DNA of 64,000 nt from the NCBI GenBank assembly GCA_029216955.1, contig JANAVB010003400.1, forward strand, positions 11,931,359 through 11,995,358, in the 5' to 3' direction. Below are positions 53,518 through 64,000 of this stretch, in pieces (the first letter of the stretch is position 1; every line of letters starts with the position of its first letter). Both the position numbers and the translations under genes were made by a program. This DNA comes from Iris pallida. Its lineage: Eukaryota > Streptophyta > Magnoliopsida > Asparagales > Iridaceae. The notes under the pieces are model-generated. The model was not told the DNA's origin. It saw only the letters and a program-made list of their open reading frames with translations, and searched no databases.

Positions 53518-55205
53518 TGTTAAAATACTCCTTCAGAAGATTTCTGGAGTAAATCTAAATACCGTTGACTAGGACGGCGAGGCTTGCCATACTTAGAGCA
53601 CTTTCTACCCCCAGTGTCTCGAGAGGTCATGTTGACAGAAGCGTACAACACTTCGTCTTCATCCTCTGACTTAAGTTCAAAATTTGTAAAGTTCAGACGA
53701 TCAAAGACAGATCTTTTTGTTGTTTGACAACAACATTGGATAATGACTTTGTGATTGCAATGATGATCTGATGATTGAACTGGAGGAGTCGAGACATTGT
53801 CCCGCTTTTGCCTGAGATGTTTCCGGAGATCAAAAGATTGAGGGATCTGTTCTTTGACAAAATTTGGAACATGGTTCTGATTCTTTAGATGTTTTGTCCC
53901 TTGAGTATATAGGGAAGTGCTCACTTCATTGGCATAGGTGTCAGGATTTTTGACCCTGGAAGTTTGCTTCTGATGATGTTTGGTCTTCGGCATTGGCTCT
54001 TTGCGTTTTATCGAAGTTGGTCGATTGAGATAAGTTCTTAGATCAGCAAATTCACCCACATGGGTTTCTGTTTGAGACACCAGCAATTTTTCCTGTTTCG
54101 ATCGGGATATCTTAAGAGTTGGGAGATCTTGGAATTCTGCTACCGGGGTAGGCAGAATACCTCTTTGATCAGTACAAGTTCTCTTAACATGGAGGAAAGA
54201 AGAACCCTTGTTTGAAGGAGTTCTTGTACTGACTGGTGCCAAGGCACGTTCAGGTTGATCTTCTACGATAAAAACCGAGGAAGACTGAGAAAAGACCAAA
54301 GGGCCTTTTCTTTTGTTTTGTGAAGAAGGATTAGCTAAAGAGCATTTCCCTCTGTTGTCTTCCAAGTCATAAAACAAGGAAGTTTGAGAAAAGACCAAAG
54401 GGCCTTTTCCTTTGTTTTGAGAAGAAGAAGGAATAGCCAAAAGACTACCCCCAGTGGATTGCGCTGGAGCAACAGGGTGCTTGGGAAGAGGAGTAGAGCT
54501 TTTCCCCTTGCTGTGAAAAGAAGAGAGTTTAGCCAAAGGGCTGTCACTCCTGGATTGCGCAAGAACAGTTTGCGCATGGGTTGATGGCGCACTGGCCACT
54601 TGCGCATGAGTAACTCTGGCAGAGGGTGCACTGGTTCTGGCCACAGAGACTGTGGTTTGCGCATCAGGAGTTCTTGCCTCAGAGTGTTTAGGATGCACTC
54701 TGGTTGCTGGAGTAATAGATTGCGCAGAAAGAATTGCTGCTAACTGTACCAGGGGCATATGAGTCTTATACTTTGACAAGACAGCATAAGAAGTAGTTTT
54801 TGTACTGGCAACAGCAGACTGCGCACGAGTAGTTGAGACAGATTATGCAGCAGTTAAAATAGCAGATTGCGTACTAGGCTTGGTGGCAGAATGGACAGAC
54901 TGCGCAGCAGTCTTGCTGGCAGACTGTGCTACAGTCTTTGAAGCAGACTGCGCCACAGATTGTGCAGCAGCCTTGGTGACAGAACTGTCAGACTGTGCAG
55001 CAGTCTTGGGGACCCATACTGGGCGCACTTTGCTCATGGCAGAAGTTGTTGCAGTGCGGGGGGTGGTCTTGGAATTGATCATGGCTTCATAGGCCGTCTG
55101 GTTAACTTTCACTACCAGCGTCTTCTGCGTCTTTCCGATAGACGCTATGTCACATTGAGTTGTCACTTCCTCGTCGGAGGATAAAGTCGTCCCCAGCAGA
55201 GTCAC
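53518..55205 (-). pseudogene. Tat element ORF1 (N-terminal extension in frame with gag)
   Basis: About 560 codons, Ser/Thr/Ala/Pro-rich, upstream of gag. It begins at a GTG inside the primer site; the first in-frame ATG is at codon 42. The N-terminal part has Ala-Gln-Ser repeats (SKTAAQSASKTVAQS). A TAA at 54843-54845 replaces a Gln of an AAQS repeat. The C-terminal part has LKSEDEDEVLYASVNMTS and ends EGVF before a TAA, after which the same frame goes on into gag. Ogre-type elements have an ORF1 here, usually separate; in-frame continuity suggests an ORF1-gag fusion that mutation has cut. Function unknown. Confidence 0.7.
55188..55204 (-). promoter_or_regulatory. Primer-binding site, Tat element
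   Basis: On the - strand TGACTCTGCTGGGGACG follows the LTR end CAAACA and AAATAG. It resembles the tRNA-Arg-type site I recall for Ogre/Tat elements (TGGCGACTCTGCTGG), with the start changed. Confidence 0.6.
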
Positions 55206-55209
55206 TATT

Positions 55210-55844
55210 TTGTTTGAAAAAACAAAAGTATGAACTTTATTGATACAAACTTTGTAAAGAGATTACAAGAATTCTGGGAAAGGTATAACTGTAGGAATCC
55301 AATCTAGAAGACGATTGCTTTATCCCTTGGACGATGTGAACTTTGAAGACGATAGCCTCAGAAGTTGAAGTTGAAGGCAAAAGCCTCAGAAGAATGCAGC
55401 AGCACTTGGGCAAGAACTCCTGAACTCTCTGATATTTCTGAACTTTATGTCTGATCCCCTTGAATGAAGACTTGAAACGCTATTTATAGAGTTCTGGAAA
55501 TAACTAACTTTTAGTTATTCTGGATGGCGCAAGTTGGATTGCGCATGGACTGGATGGCGCAGCATCAGACTGCGCAGGCAGTTGTCTGGTCGTGGGCCAA
55601 CTGTCTTGGACATATGGCATCATTTGATTAAAATACGTATGATCGTGTGCAGGCGGTTGCCACGTAACGAGCAATTGATGGCATGAATGCTACATGTACT
55701 TTTGTTAGTTGTCATGATGAAGTGCGCCACATGAGTTGCACTGACTTTGGATTGCGCTTGGATGGACCGTGTTGAGTTGAATTGCGCCAGGATGGACCGC
55801 ACAACAGACAGGCTGGCAGATTGTGCTGCATGTACAACTGTCCT
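55210..55844 (-). repeat. Tat element 5' LTR, cut by LARD-3
   Basis: First 635 bp (counted from the primer-site side) align with 43979-44613 of the 3' LTR; the rest lies beyond LARD-3. GTCCT (55840-55844) at the cut should be the LARD-3 target duplication. Confidence 0.85.
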
Positions 55845-56886
55845 TGTCACGACCCGCGCCCTAGGGTTAGGGCACGAGAACGTAACAACGCCCAGCCTAC
55901 GCCGCAGTGTCGGCGGTAGAACGCTGTCCTAGGTCTCAATGCATCTAACAGTATAAGACTAAACAGTTTATACTCCCCGAATGGGGGTGACATAGCAGAT
56001 ACAAACTCAATCACATCTAAGGTAGAGCATGATAAGGATAGATAAAACATGAAATCCAAAATAAATACAGGAGATAGAAGTCTAAGTGTCTAAGGTACAT
56101 GAACCCAGAAATACATCTCAAAACTCAATAAAGATACAGTAATCCACAAAGTAAATACAACTCCAGACAAAATGAAATAACTACCTAAACAACCTCTACT
56201 GTGTCTCCTCTAGGCTAGCAGGCAATCCCAGGCTATCTGTAAAATTTATCAACAGGTCCAGTCAGGACAGGAACGAGCACATTACATCTCAACAGTTCAT
56301 AGCAGGTTAGAAAATATAATCATGAAGTAAAGTAAGATACAAGATCTGAAGAAATACAGTATGTAAACAGGAAGAGAGAACTGTAATAGAAATATCTACT
56401 ATAAGTAGAGAACTAACAGTGGCTAGTGATGTAGAGTACAGGATAGCACATGTGAACGGAACAGATTGGTACATGATCTATACTAAAGAGTTGTACATGA
56501 TCTACACTACTAAAGAATTGTTCACATGACTACTAGCACTCCTCCGTTTTTCCCCAATCAGTACACAAGGATCTAAGCAGGTTATGTTATTGTACAGGAT
56601 ATCACATGGGGCCCTTAAAAGGGTGCACATGATAGTATACATGAAGGCTCTGTGAACATGAGAGTACATGATTCACAAGAGTGTACATGTATGGTGAAAG
56701 CACAGGAGTACATGATGAAAGTGAAACGCACATGACATAATGTACCCGATGCTCCCGAGGGGGATAACATCGCATGAAGAGATCCGTATAGTACTAATCC
56801 GTGATAATGTCGTGACAGCCTCAAGTATAGTAATTTAAAGCAGGAATATAATTCTAAGCAGGATATGAAATGATCAGAGAATGTAC

Positions 56887-56946
56887 TCGCCTCGATAACC
56901 TGAACAGCTGATAAGTATAGGAGGGTCCCACTGAAGCCACAGAGTC
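56887..56946 (-). other. Predicted leader mini-exon (60 nt), LARD-3 3' LTR
   Basis: On the - strand between TTTAAATAG and GGCGA/GTACATTCTCT. The 5' LTR copy at 63702-63761 has the same borders. Confidence 0.55.
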
Positions 56947-57149
56947 CTATTTAAAGCAACACAGGTTACAAGGTGTTCAAGTTGAAATAAATAAAACTAT
57001 ACTAGCCATCTATATTATTCTAGGTTCTTCTAAGTCAAAACATCTCTAGGTCGACTCCGGTCAATAATCTAGTCAAACTAGGTCAAGTGTTGACTTACAG
57101 TTGACTTTGGGTCAACTGGTCAACTCTGGTCAAACAGGGTCAATTCTAG

Positions 57150-58320
57150 TCTAATACAAAGTGTACTTCGTTATTTGTACGTCGAAACTTACGGCACGCA
57201 AATCGAGATAAGAAGATTATCGGTAAGGTTGATAATCTTATTATAGTGATCCACGTATCCAACTTATCAATTTCAGCGATGTGAGATCACTGGAATTGAC
57301 TGATCTCAGTTTCGTTGTACTAATCCCGAAATACGAACATTATATGAATTAATTATTAATTAATTATAAAAAGGTTAAACTTAGAAAAATTATCAACAAA
57401 CATTGTCGGACGATAAAATGAACATTGCCAACGTGTCCAGAATGCTCAAATTAGCTAGGATAGCCTACCCAACGGTCCAATTTGGACACAAGGGCAAAAA
57501 GGTAATTTCGGGTCAAAACGGTATCCGTGTCGGAGCCGTTTTGTACCGAAAAATGTGCAAGAAAACAAGTCAATAAAATATAACAAATTATATGTCCACG
57601 AAACTAGAATGTCGATACGAACCCAACGGTATCTCCAGAATTGGATTCCGTTGACCCGATCTCCATTTGGCCCGTTGACCAGAACTTGAAATTCCGGTTT
57701 GCACGAAAATGCGTGCCGGAGCCAAAGTTCTCAAAACTTAGCAAACTTCCTGTCAACGAGTCCAGAATGATGATACGAACTCAACGGTATCTCCGGAATT
57801 GGATTCCGATGAGCCGATCTCAAAATGTCCCGTTAACCCAGAAAGTGGGACCCGTTTTGCACCGAAATGCATGCCCGGGCCCACGTTCTCCAAATCTAAC
57901 AAATTTTATATGAAAACATGCCAGAACGACGCCACAAGTCTAATGGTGGTGTCAGAAATGAAATCTGGAGTCCCGTGCTCAAAAATGGAATTTTACAAGT
58001 TGGAAATTACGAATTCGGACGACCAACTTTGGCGTCGAATTCAACCAATCAAACAAGCTCACAATGAAACGAAACTGAAGGGGTAGTAAGAGGGTTATAC
58101 CAGATTCGCACCGGAACTGGTAGCATGCCAAACGGAGCTGCGGTGGAGGAGATACAAGCTGACGAAGTTGGCCCCGCAAAACTGTCCAAATTTAATACAA
58201 TTTAAACGGTCAACTTGGTGGCCGGTTTTCATGTATCAAACGATAAAATTAACGGACGAAAATTGACAGGGATGAAGGTGGATATACCGAGATTGCGACG
58301 GAGCAAAGAAATCGCCGATC
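57150..58320. other. LARD-3 LTR body, no gene
   Basis: Contains two to three degenerate copies of a CAACGGTATCTCC-GAATTGGATTCCG unit (57627 and 57783) with neighbouring TGTCAACGAGTCCAGAATG. Open frames over it (57641-57913, 57799-58086) share this repeat and have no known domain. Confidence 0.5.
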
Positions 58321-58900
58321 CAACGGTCGGATCTCCGAGAAAACGCACGCGAAGTCGCTGCGACGGAGCGTCAAAATGGACTTGATCCCGCGCGCGTCAC
58401 GACGGAACATCGTTCAAAACGCACGAATCGCCTATACGTCGCGCCGGAAAGCATGGCGATGGATCCGGGGGGTCGCCGGAGGGGCGCCCAGCCTAGGGGA
58501 GGCACGACTACGGCGGGCGTGGCCGGCGGTGGCGCGTACGCGCTCGTCCGCGCGCACGAAGGACGCTCGCAGCTGCTGCCCGTTGTTGTTACTGTGGCAG
58601 CTGCGCGGCACGGGGAGGCCGGCCTGGCCACGGCGAGGCCAGGGGCGGCGCGGCGGTGCAGCCATGTACGCGGTGGTGGCAGCGAACGTTGATGGTGGTG
58701 GAGGTGGTTGTCGCGGCTTGAAGTGAGGTGGTGGTCGCCGTGGTTAAAGAAGAGGGAGGAGAAGGATGGAGGAGAAGAAGATGGCTGCTGGGGTGGCGCC
58801 ATGGCCGACGGCCAGGGGAGGTCGGGGTGGTCCGTCTATGGCCAGAGGAGGGTGGTGATGTCGGGTGCTCGGGTGTGATGGAGGAAGTATGCTGTTGATG
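58320..58900 (-). other. GC-rich island, LARD-3 LTR
   Basis: GC-rich with CGCGCG, GGCGGC and GGTGGTGG. - strand frames give Pro/His/Ser-rich peptides (for example 58371-58802). It lies 1.07-1.65 kb from the LTR 5' end, in the region where chromovirus 1, LARD-1 and LARD-2 carry the GACACG array instead. Confidence 0.5.
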
Positions 58901-59094
58901 TGTTGTTGTGGTGTAGTTGTAGGAGATTAATAGAAATGAGAGAGAAAGAGTGATAAAGTTGTATGCCATTAAAGAGAGAGAGAGAAAAGTAATTTTTGTG
59001 GGAGTTAGGGCCGGCCACACATGGTGTTGGCTGAGTAAAAGTTTTCATGCTAGATTTAAGGGGTAGGATTTAAAGAGGGAAATCAAAGGCTAGG

Positions 59095-59102
59095 ATTAAA
59101 TA
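59095..59102 (-). promoter_or_regulatory. Predicted TATA box, LARD-3
   Basis: On the - strand TCTCTATTTAATCCTAG, same octamer as the other LTRs. Confidence 0.5.
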
Positions 59103-59973
59103 GAGAGAATTGTCCATTTCCAACGGGAATTAAACAAATAGGAATTTAAACAATTATTGAAATAAGGAAACATGGTATTAAATATTATTTTTGGACACGG
59201 AAAATAAGGGTGTCCCGATGGAGAAAATCATGGAGCTGGACTGGACTCGGTGGAGCCGGATTGGGTCAAAATCGGACATTGTGCAAAAACCGAATTAAAA
59301 TTAGGAATCGATGATCATGGGCAAAAAAGTAGCACAAGGGAATTCCAATAAATGGGACACAAGTGACGGACGGATAGTAGGTTCAAAGTGGGCCATGTCC
59401 ATAGTTGGGGCGGACAGATTTTGGTCGACAGGGAACCCACAAATCAAGTTGGAAAATGAATGTGACGCCGTGGCGTGAAATAAAATCGGGTTACGCGTCG
59501 GGAAAGTTGTGCGAATCAAATGGAGCTCAAAATGACATGTCTGAGGGGGACACAAGGGTCATGGGTGACGAGCGTCTCGAGTAGATCATCAATGAGGAGT
59601 TGGTTTCAAGAAACTGACTGGTCTTGCGCTCCCAATTTAAATGTCATGGTAACGCGCTGAAAATGATCAAAAAAAAGAGTGGGAAAATAAATAGTAATCA
59701 AATGGTCTAAATTGACTCGAAGTTCAGCGAAGCAGAAAGAGCACAAGGGAACAAGTTTTAGTGGGACACCATATACCGTCATGAAGGTAATCGTGTCCAC
59801 TCTAAAACTCGTGAAGAAGATTTCCAGAGTTGAACATCCCTGATACTCCAAATATCAATGGCATGAAAAAGTACACTAACAGAAAAATAAATAGAATAAA
59901 ATATTTAATGAAACCAAACAATCAGAAAATAAATAAAATGAAAAAAATCAACCCGAATTTCAGGGTGCTAACA

Positions 59974-59988
59974 TCCTACCCACCTTAT
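59974..59988 (-). promoter_or_regulatory. Polypurine tract, LARD-3
   Basis: On the - strand ATAAGGTGGGTAGGA before TGTTAGCACCC, preceded by CGAGGACGAAATTTTT. Identical in core to LARD-1. Confidence 0.8.
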
Positions 59989-61945
59989 AAAAATTTCGTC
60001 CTCGAAATTAAAATGTCCCTACTCCCTCTAGGTCAAACCCCCAAAATCAAAGTCCCAGAACTAAAACAAATCATACCATCAAATAAAAGACAATATCCAG
60101 GGTCATGACATATGGTGACAGTGAAGTCTCATCTAGGTTTACTAGTCATGCTAACCAACGGTCATAGGGTATCAAACACACAAGCAATCCAGGGTGCTAA
60201 AATAGAAAGATACAGAAACAACAACCATCAAAACTATAAAATTGTCTACCACCCCATATGAAAACTGGTACTCATAAAAAAATAAAGGAAGGTAACTACC
60301 AATCATTTGAAAAAAATACTATCCCAAGAAAATCAAAATCACAAGTTAAAGAATCGAAAATCACTTGCATTGAAATCCAATCACAATATATATATATATA
60401 TAGAGAGCGTTAGAGAGGGAAAACTAGCATCATGTGTATGGGGACATGTTCATACGGTTAGATAGTAGGCGTGTGTGTACGTGAATACGTATGAAATTAT
60501 ATATGGGGATTCGGGTTTCAACAATAACTAGCAAGTTACACTAATCATGGCATATGGGTTAACGACCTACAGTACATAACCTATTTAATCATAACATGCA
60601 TGGCTAACCATATATATAAAAAAAATAGAGACTTAGCCATGTATCTATATACGTTATAACATATATGCATAAACTCTATATATCTATCTAGGTATATAAT
60701 CATAACATAAAGAGGAAAGATTAGGTTACACGACAGGGTGTACTAAGTTAGAGAGTGTGTGTGTGTCCTTGTACAGGGTTATAGCTTAGTATTAAAAGGT
60801 TAAATCCAGTTTTAGTTCAGCATTTACATACAAAATCTAAAATAAGCTAACATTTAAACCAATGTAATATGAACATAATGCGGTCTTAGATTTTAGGGTT
60901 TGAAACATCACAACAAATCTCAATGGTCCTAATACATCCTAACATGATAGAAATGAAACCATAACATACTATCAATACAGTTATCTACGCATTCAGTTCA
61001 ATATTACATATTAAATCTGAAATTTAACTAAACATGGAAATCAATGTAAAAATGTTAACATGTAACTAGTTTTCAGAATTTTGGAGAACTTGAACATTAA
61101 AACCCAACTCAATGTTTATCACAAACTAACATGTAAGAATATGAAACTCAAATTTATACCCTACTTCCTATAAGGTATATAGCTCAATGTTCTATTTAAG
61201 AAAATAAAACAACAATTTGAACTAAACATTTGGAAACTCAACATTAAGGGTTAATATGTACACAGTCTTAAATTTTACAAATTTAACATAACTTCACCAA
61301 TTTCTCTAAAAATTAAAATCCTGTAGATATTATACACGTGCAGTTATGTCGACAAAACTAATAACATGAAATTTATATTTAAATTACGAATTTAAACATG
61401 GAAAAGCAGAAAGCCAAAAACATTGGGATTTTGAAAATTTAACATTAATGACATTTCAATATTATCTAGATATGTGGAAAAATCAAGTGTAGCATGCATA
61501 CGTGTTAGGCAAAGTGTCTGCTATATATATTCATATACATATTCTCATATCCCAATAAAAATTAATTCTACGTTAAGACTAACATTTAGATTCCTACCAA
61601 GATTGCAAGCAGGTGATTGACGAAATCAAGACAGTTTTATTATCATCTAATACAAGATTAATAGCAAGAAGGAATTAACGATAAAAATCTGTTTTGTTTA
61701 TCTGATTAAGGAAAAACCATTTTGGAACCCAGCGCTAAATTATCAAATCCAAGACAAAATCTAGTAAAATCATCGATTCATTGTATTATGAAAACTCCTA
61801 GCAAGAAGTTACACAAGGTTTATGAAAACAACTAAACATACTCTTAAGTTAAATGACAAGAAACTAGGCAAAACATCAAACAATAATTCTTTTTTTTTTT
61901 GAATGACTGAGAAAAAGTAGAGAAAACATGTTCAAAATATTTTAA
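59989..61945. other. LARD-3 interior, no gene
   Basis: AT-rich, non-coding, with small TATATATA runs (60390-60400, 60610-60620). No gag-like frame as in LARD-1 and LARD-2. Confidence 0.6.
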
Positions 61946-61959
61946 GGTGCAATCCGATA

Positions 61960-62235
61960 ATCATATGCGTCTATCCAAAATCATGGTACTCTAAATCCTT
62001 GTCATACTAGTAAGCAAGGCTACGATAATCACAGAGCCCTTGACTTATGCACATATCTCTAGAATCATGGTATTTAACATTTTTGCGGTGCCGCATGCTT
62101 GGCTGCGAAAACCTTAAATTCCCACACCCGAGAAATACATCCAGAGTCAGACTATATGTCCTCACCATGCTGGCTAATGTGACTATAGAAGACTAGATTC
62201 CATAACATAGATGACCTAGCCCATATAATTTCATC
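61960..62235 (-). ncRNA. Conserved structured LARD module, copy 3
   Basis: - strand counterpart of 42003-42275. Keeps CTGTGA-TTA-TCGTAG, GCATGC with a GCC/GGC stem, and the surrounding text (CTCGGGTGTGGGAATTTAAG), although neighbouring interior sequence is not alignable. Confidence 0.5.
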
Positions 62236-62659
62236 TTGCCAAAAATCAAATTAAATCAACAATGAATACTCAAAAATTAGATCAAAATTTTATTAACGAA
62301 CATCAAAATTCAAATGAACAAAATCCATCAAAATACAAACTCGAATGCAACAGCTATCATCAAAATTCAAAATTCGAAAATCTTCCATCAAAATAAATAC
62401 AAACTCAAATTCAACAATAATCCGTAAAAATCAAATTTAACAACAAAAGTAAAATAAATTAAATCAAGGGAAAAAGAGAGTTTTCAAATCGAAGTTAAAT
62501 AAGATTCTCCAGGGTCGTCCCAGGAATCTCTCAAGGGGTCATAATTGTGATTGAGTACCTTCAAAAATATATCCTATTCCTAGTGCAGGCTGTAGTGGCA
62601 CTCTAGTTCGAATACCACTACACTTTAGTCTCGACCGGCATGGGCCACCACTAAAAACG
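62236..62659 (-). promoter_or_regulatory. LARD-3 leader with primer-binding-site candidate
   Basis: On the - strand, after the 5' LTR end: CGTTTTTAG then TGGTGGCCCATGCCGG (62641-62650 area). The rest is AT-rich text of CAAAATTCAAA type, with no gene. Confidence 0.45.
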
Positions 62660-64000
62660 TGTCACGACCCGCGCCCTAGGGTTAGGGCACGAGAAAGTAA
62701 CAACGCCCAGCCTACGCCGCAGTGTCGGCGGTAGAACGCTGTCCTAGGTCTCAATGCATCTAACAGTATAAGACTAAACAGTTTATACTCTCCGAATGGG
62801 GGTGACATAGCAGATACAAACTCAATCACATCTAAGGTAGAGCATGATAAGGATAGATAAAACATGAAATCCAAAATAAATACAGGAGATAGAAGTCTAA
62901 GTGTCTAAGGTACATGAACCCAGAAATACATCTCAAAACTTAATAAAGATACAGTAATCCATAAAGTAAATACAACTCCAGACAAAATGAAATAACTACC
63001 TAAACAACCTCTACTGTGTCTCCTCTAGGCTAGCAGGCAATCCCAGGCTATCTGTAAAATTTATCAACAGGTCCAGTCAGGACAGGAACGAGCACATTAC
63101 ATCTCAACAGTTCATAGCAGGTTAGAAAATATAATCATGCAGTAAAGTAAGATACAAGATCTGAAGAAATACAGTATGTAAACAGGAAGAGAGAACTGTA
63201 ATAGAAATATCTACTATAAGTAGAGAACTAACAGTGGCTAGTGATGTAGAGTACAGGATAGCACATATGAATGGAACAGATTGGTATATGATCTACACTA
63301 AAGAGTTGTACATGATCTACACTACTAAAGAATTGTTCACATGACTACTAGCACTTCCCCGTTTTTCCCCAATCAGTACACAAGGATCTAAGCAGGTTAT
63401 GTTATTGTACAGGATATCACATGGGGCCCTTAAAAGGGTGCACATGATAGTATACATGAAGGCTCTGTGAACATGAGAGTACATGATTCACAAGAGTGTA
63501 CATGTATGATGAAAGCACAGGAGTACATGATGAAAGTGAAACACACATGACATAATGTACCCGATGCTCCCGAGGGGGATAACATCGCATGAAGAGATCC
63601 GTATAGTACTAATCCGTGATAATGTCGTGACAGCCTCAAGTATAGTAATTTAAAGCAGGAATATAATTCTAAGCAGGATATAAAATGATCAGAGAATGTA
63701 CTCGCCTCGATAACCTGAACAGCTGATAAGTATAGGGGGGTCCCACTGAAGCCACAGAGTCCTATTTAAAGCAACACAGGTTACAAGGTGTTCAAGTTGA
63801 AATAAATAAAACTATACTAGCCATCTATATTATTCTAGGTTCTTCTAAGTCAAAACATCTCTAGGTCGACTTCGGTCAATAATCTAGTCAAACTAGGTCA
63901 AGTGTTGACTTACAGTTGACTTTGGGTCAACTGGTCAACTCTGGTCAAACAGGGTCAATTCTAGTCTAATACAAAGTGTACTTCGTTATTTGTACGTCGA
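62660..64000 (-). repeat. LARD-3 5' LTR, cut by the window end
   Basis: Begins TGTCACGACCCGCG on the + strand; see the LARD-3 entry. Terminal hairpin, octamer array, 45-bp block (63367-63411) and mini-exon (63702-63761) are present. Confidence 0.88.

Larger units (their letters stand above)
43979..55844 (-). mobile_element. Tat-lineage Ty3/gypsy retrotransposon, nearly complete
   Basis: Order on the - strand: 5' LTR (55844-55210, cut by LARD-3), primer site, ORF1, gag, protease, linker, reverse transcriptase, RNase H, second (archaeal-type) RNase H, integrase, long 3' region with opposite-strand ORFs and a minisatellite, polypurine tract, 3' LTR (44859-43979). Dual RNase H, an ORF1 before gag, 3' tandem repeats and an antisense ORF are reported marks of the Tat group (Ogre/Retand/Grande type). 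Coding sequence is broken by several stops and frameshifts. Confidence 0.9.
55845..59973 (-). repeat. LARD-3 3' LTR (4129 bp)
   Basis: On the - strand it starts TGTTAGCACCC and ends GCGGGTCGTGACA. Contains TATA (59095-59102), a GC-rich island (58320-58900), mini-exon (56887-56946), conserved 45-bp block (56552-56596) and an acceptor TTTTACAG at 56237. The short conserved ORF after that acceptor is not kept here. Confidence 0.88.
55845..64000 (-). mobile_element. LARD-3: large non-autonomous LTR retrotransposon, runs off the window
   Basis: 3' LTR 55845-59973 (4129 bp), polypurine tract at 59974, interior 59974-62659 (2686 bp), 5' LTR from 62660 to beyond 64000. The visible 1341 bp of the 5' LTR match 55845-57185 in length exactly, with about 17 substitutions seen by eye and no net indel, so this is the youngest insertion in the window. 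No pol domain is present. Confidence 0.88.

Noticed and set aside
57641..58086. Two similar overlapping open frames as a duplicated gene
   Set aside because: They are similar because of a short DNA repeat in the LARD-3 LTR; no domain and no start context.

Overview
This window is plant nuclear DNA made almost entirely of transposable elements. I found no cellular protein gene, rRNA or tRNA. Plant-type Ty3/gypsy chromoviruses, a Tat-lineage gypsy element with two RNase H domains, a plant L1-type LINE with a DUF4283-like ORF1, LTRs of about 4 kb and long (TA)n tracts all point to a seed plant, most likely an angiosperm with a large repeat-rich genome. I cannot name the species.

Layout. (1) 1-9155: the 3' end of a Tekay-like chromovirus on the + strand (integrase, polypurine tract, 3' LTR). 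Its LTR is split by a 3.95 kb solo LTR (3598-7546) with a 5-bp target duplication. (2) 9156-9530: an older coding fragment. (3) 9531 to about 11386: part of a related LTR on the - strand, ending in (TA)n. (4) 11520-28004: a decayed LINE split at 17098 by a complete 10.3 kb LARD-type element (LARD-1, 17098-27375, LTRs 4.2 and 4.4 kb, duplication CGAGG). (5) About 28333-37174: a second, more decayed chromovirus on the - strand. Its 5' LTR is cut at 37175 by LARD-2 (+ strand). (6) 43979-55844: a Tat-lineage element on the - strand inserted in the LARD-2 interior. Its 5' LTR is cut at 55845 by LARD-3 (- strand), which runs off the window. The right half is therefore a nest at least four insertions deep: chromovirus 2 > LARD-2 > Tat > LARD-3.

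How the parts relate. The LARDs encode no recognisable pol. Their LTR ends and polypurine tract match the chromoviruses, so I infer that they borrow chromovirus proteins. The Tat element carries its own enzymes (ORF1-gag, protease, reverse transcriptase, RNase H, archaeal-type RNase H, integrase) in a nearly continuous frame broken by stops and frameshifts. It also has two opposite-strand ORFs, one with its own TATA box and poly(A) signal.

Most interesting signals: (a) the chromovirus/LARD LTRs share splice-like signals, including a 57-61 nt mini-exon at a constant place, followed by a conserved short reading frame; (b) a GT-AG intron-like segment splits the integrase at the same codon in both chromoviruses; (c) three LARD interiors share a non-coding module with G-U-tolerant hairpins and a GCATGC palindrome, like a packaging or dimerisation signal; (d) both chromovirus integrases carry Asn where the second catalytic Asp belongs.
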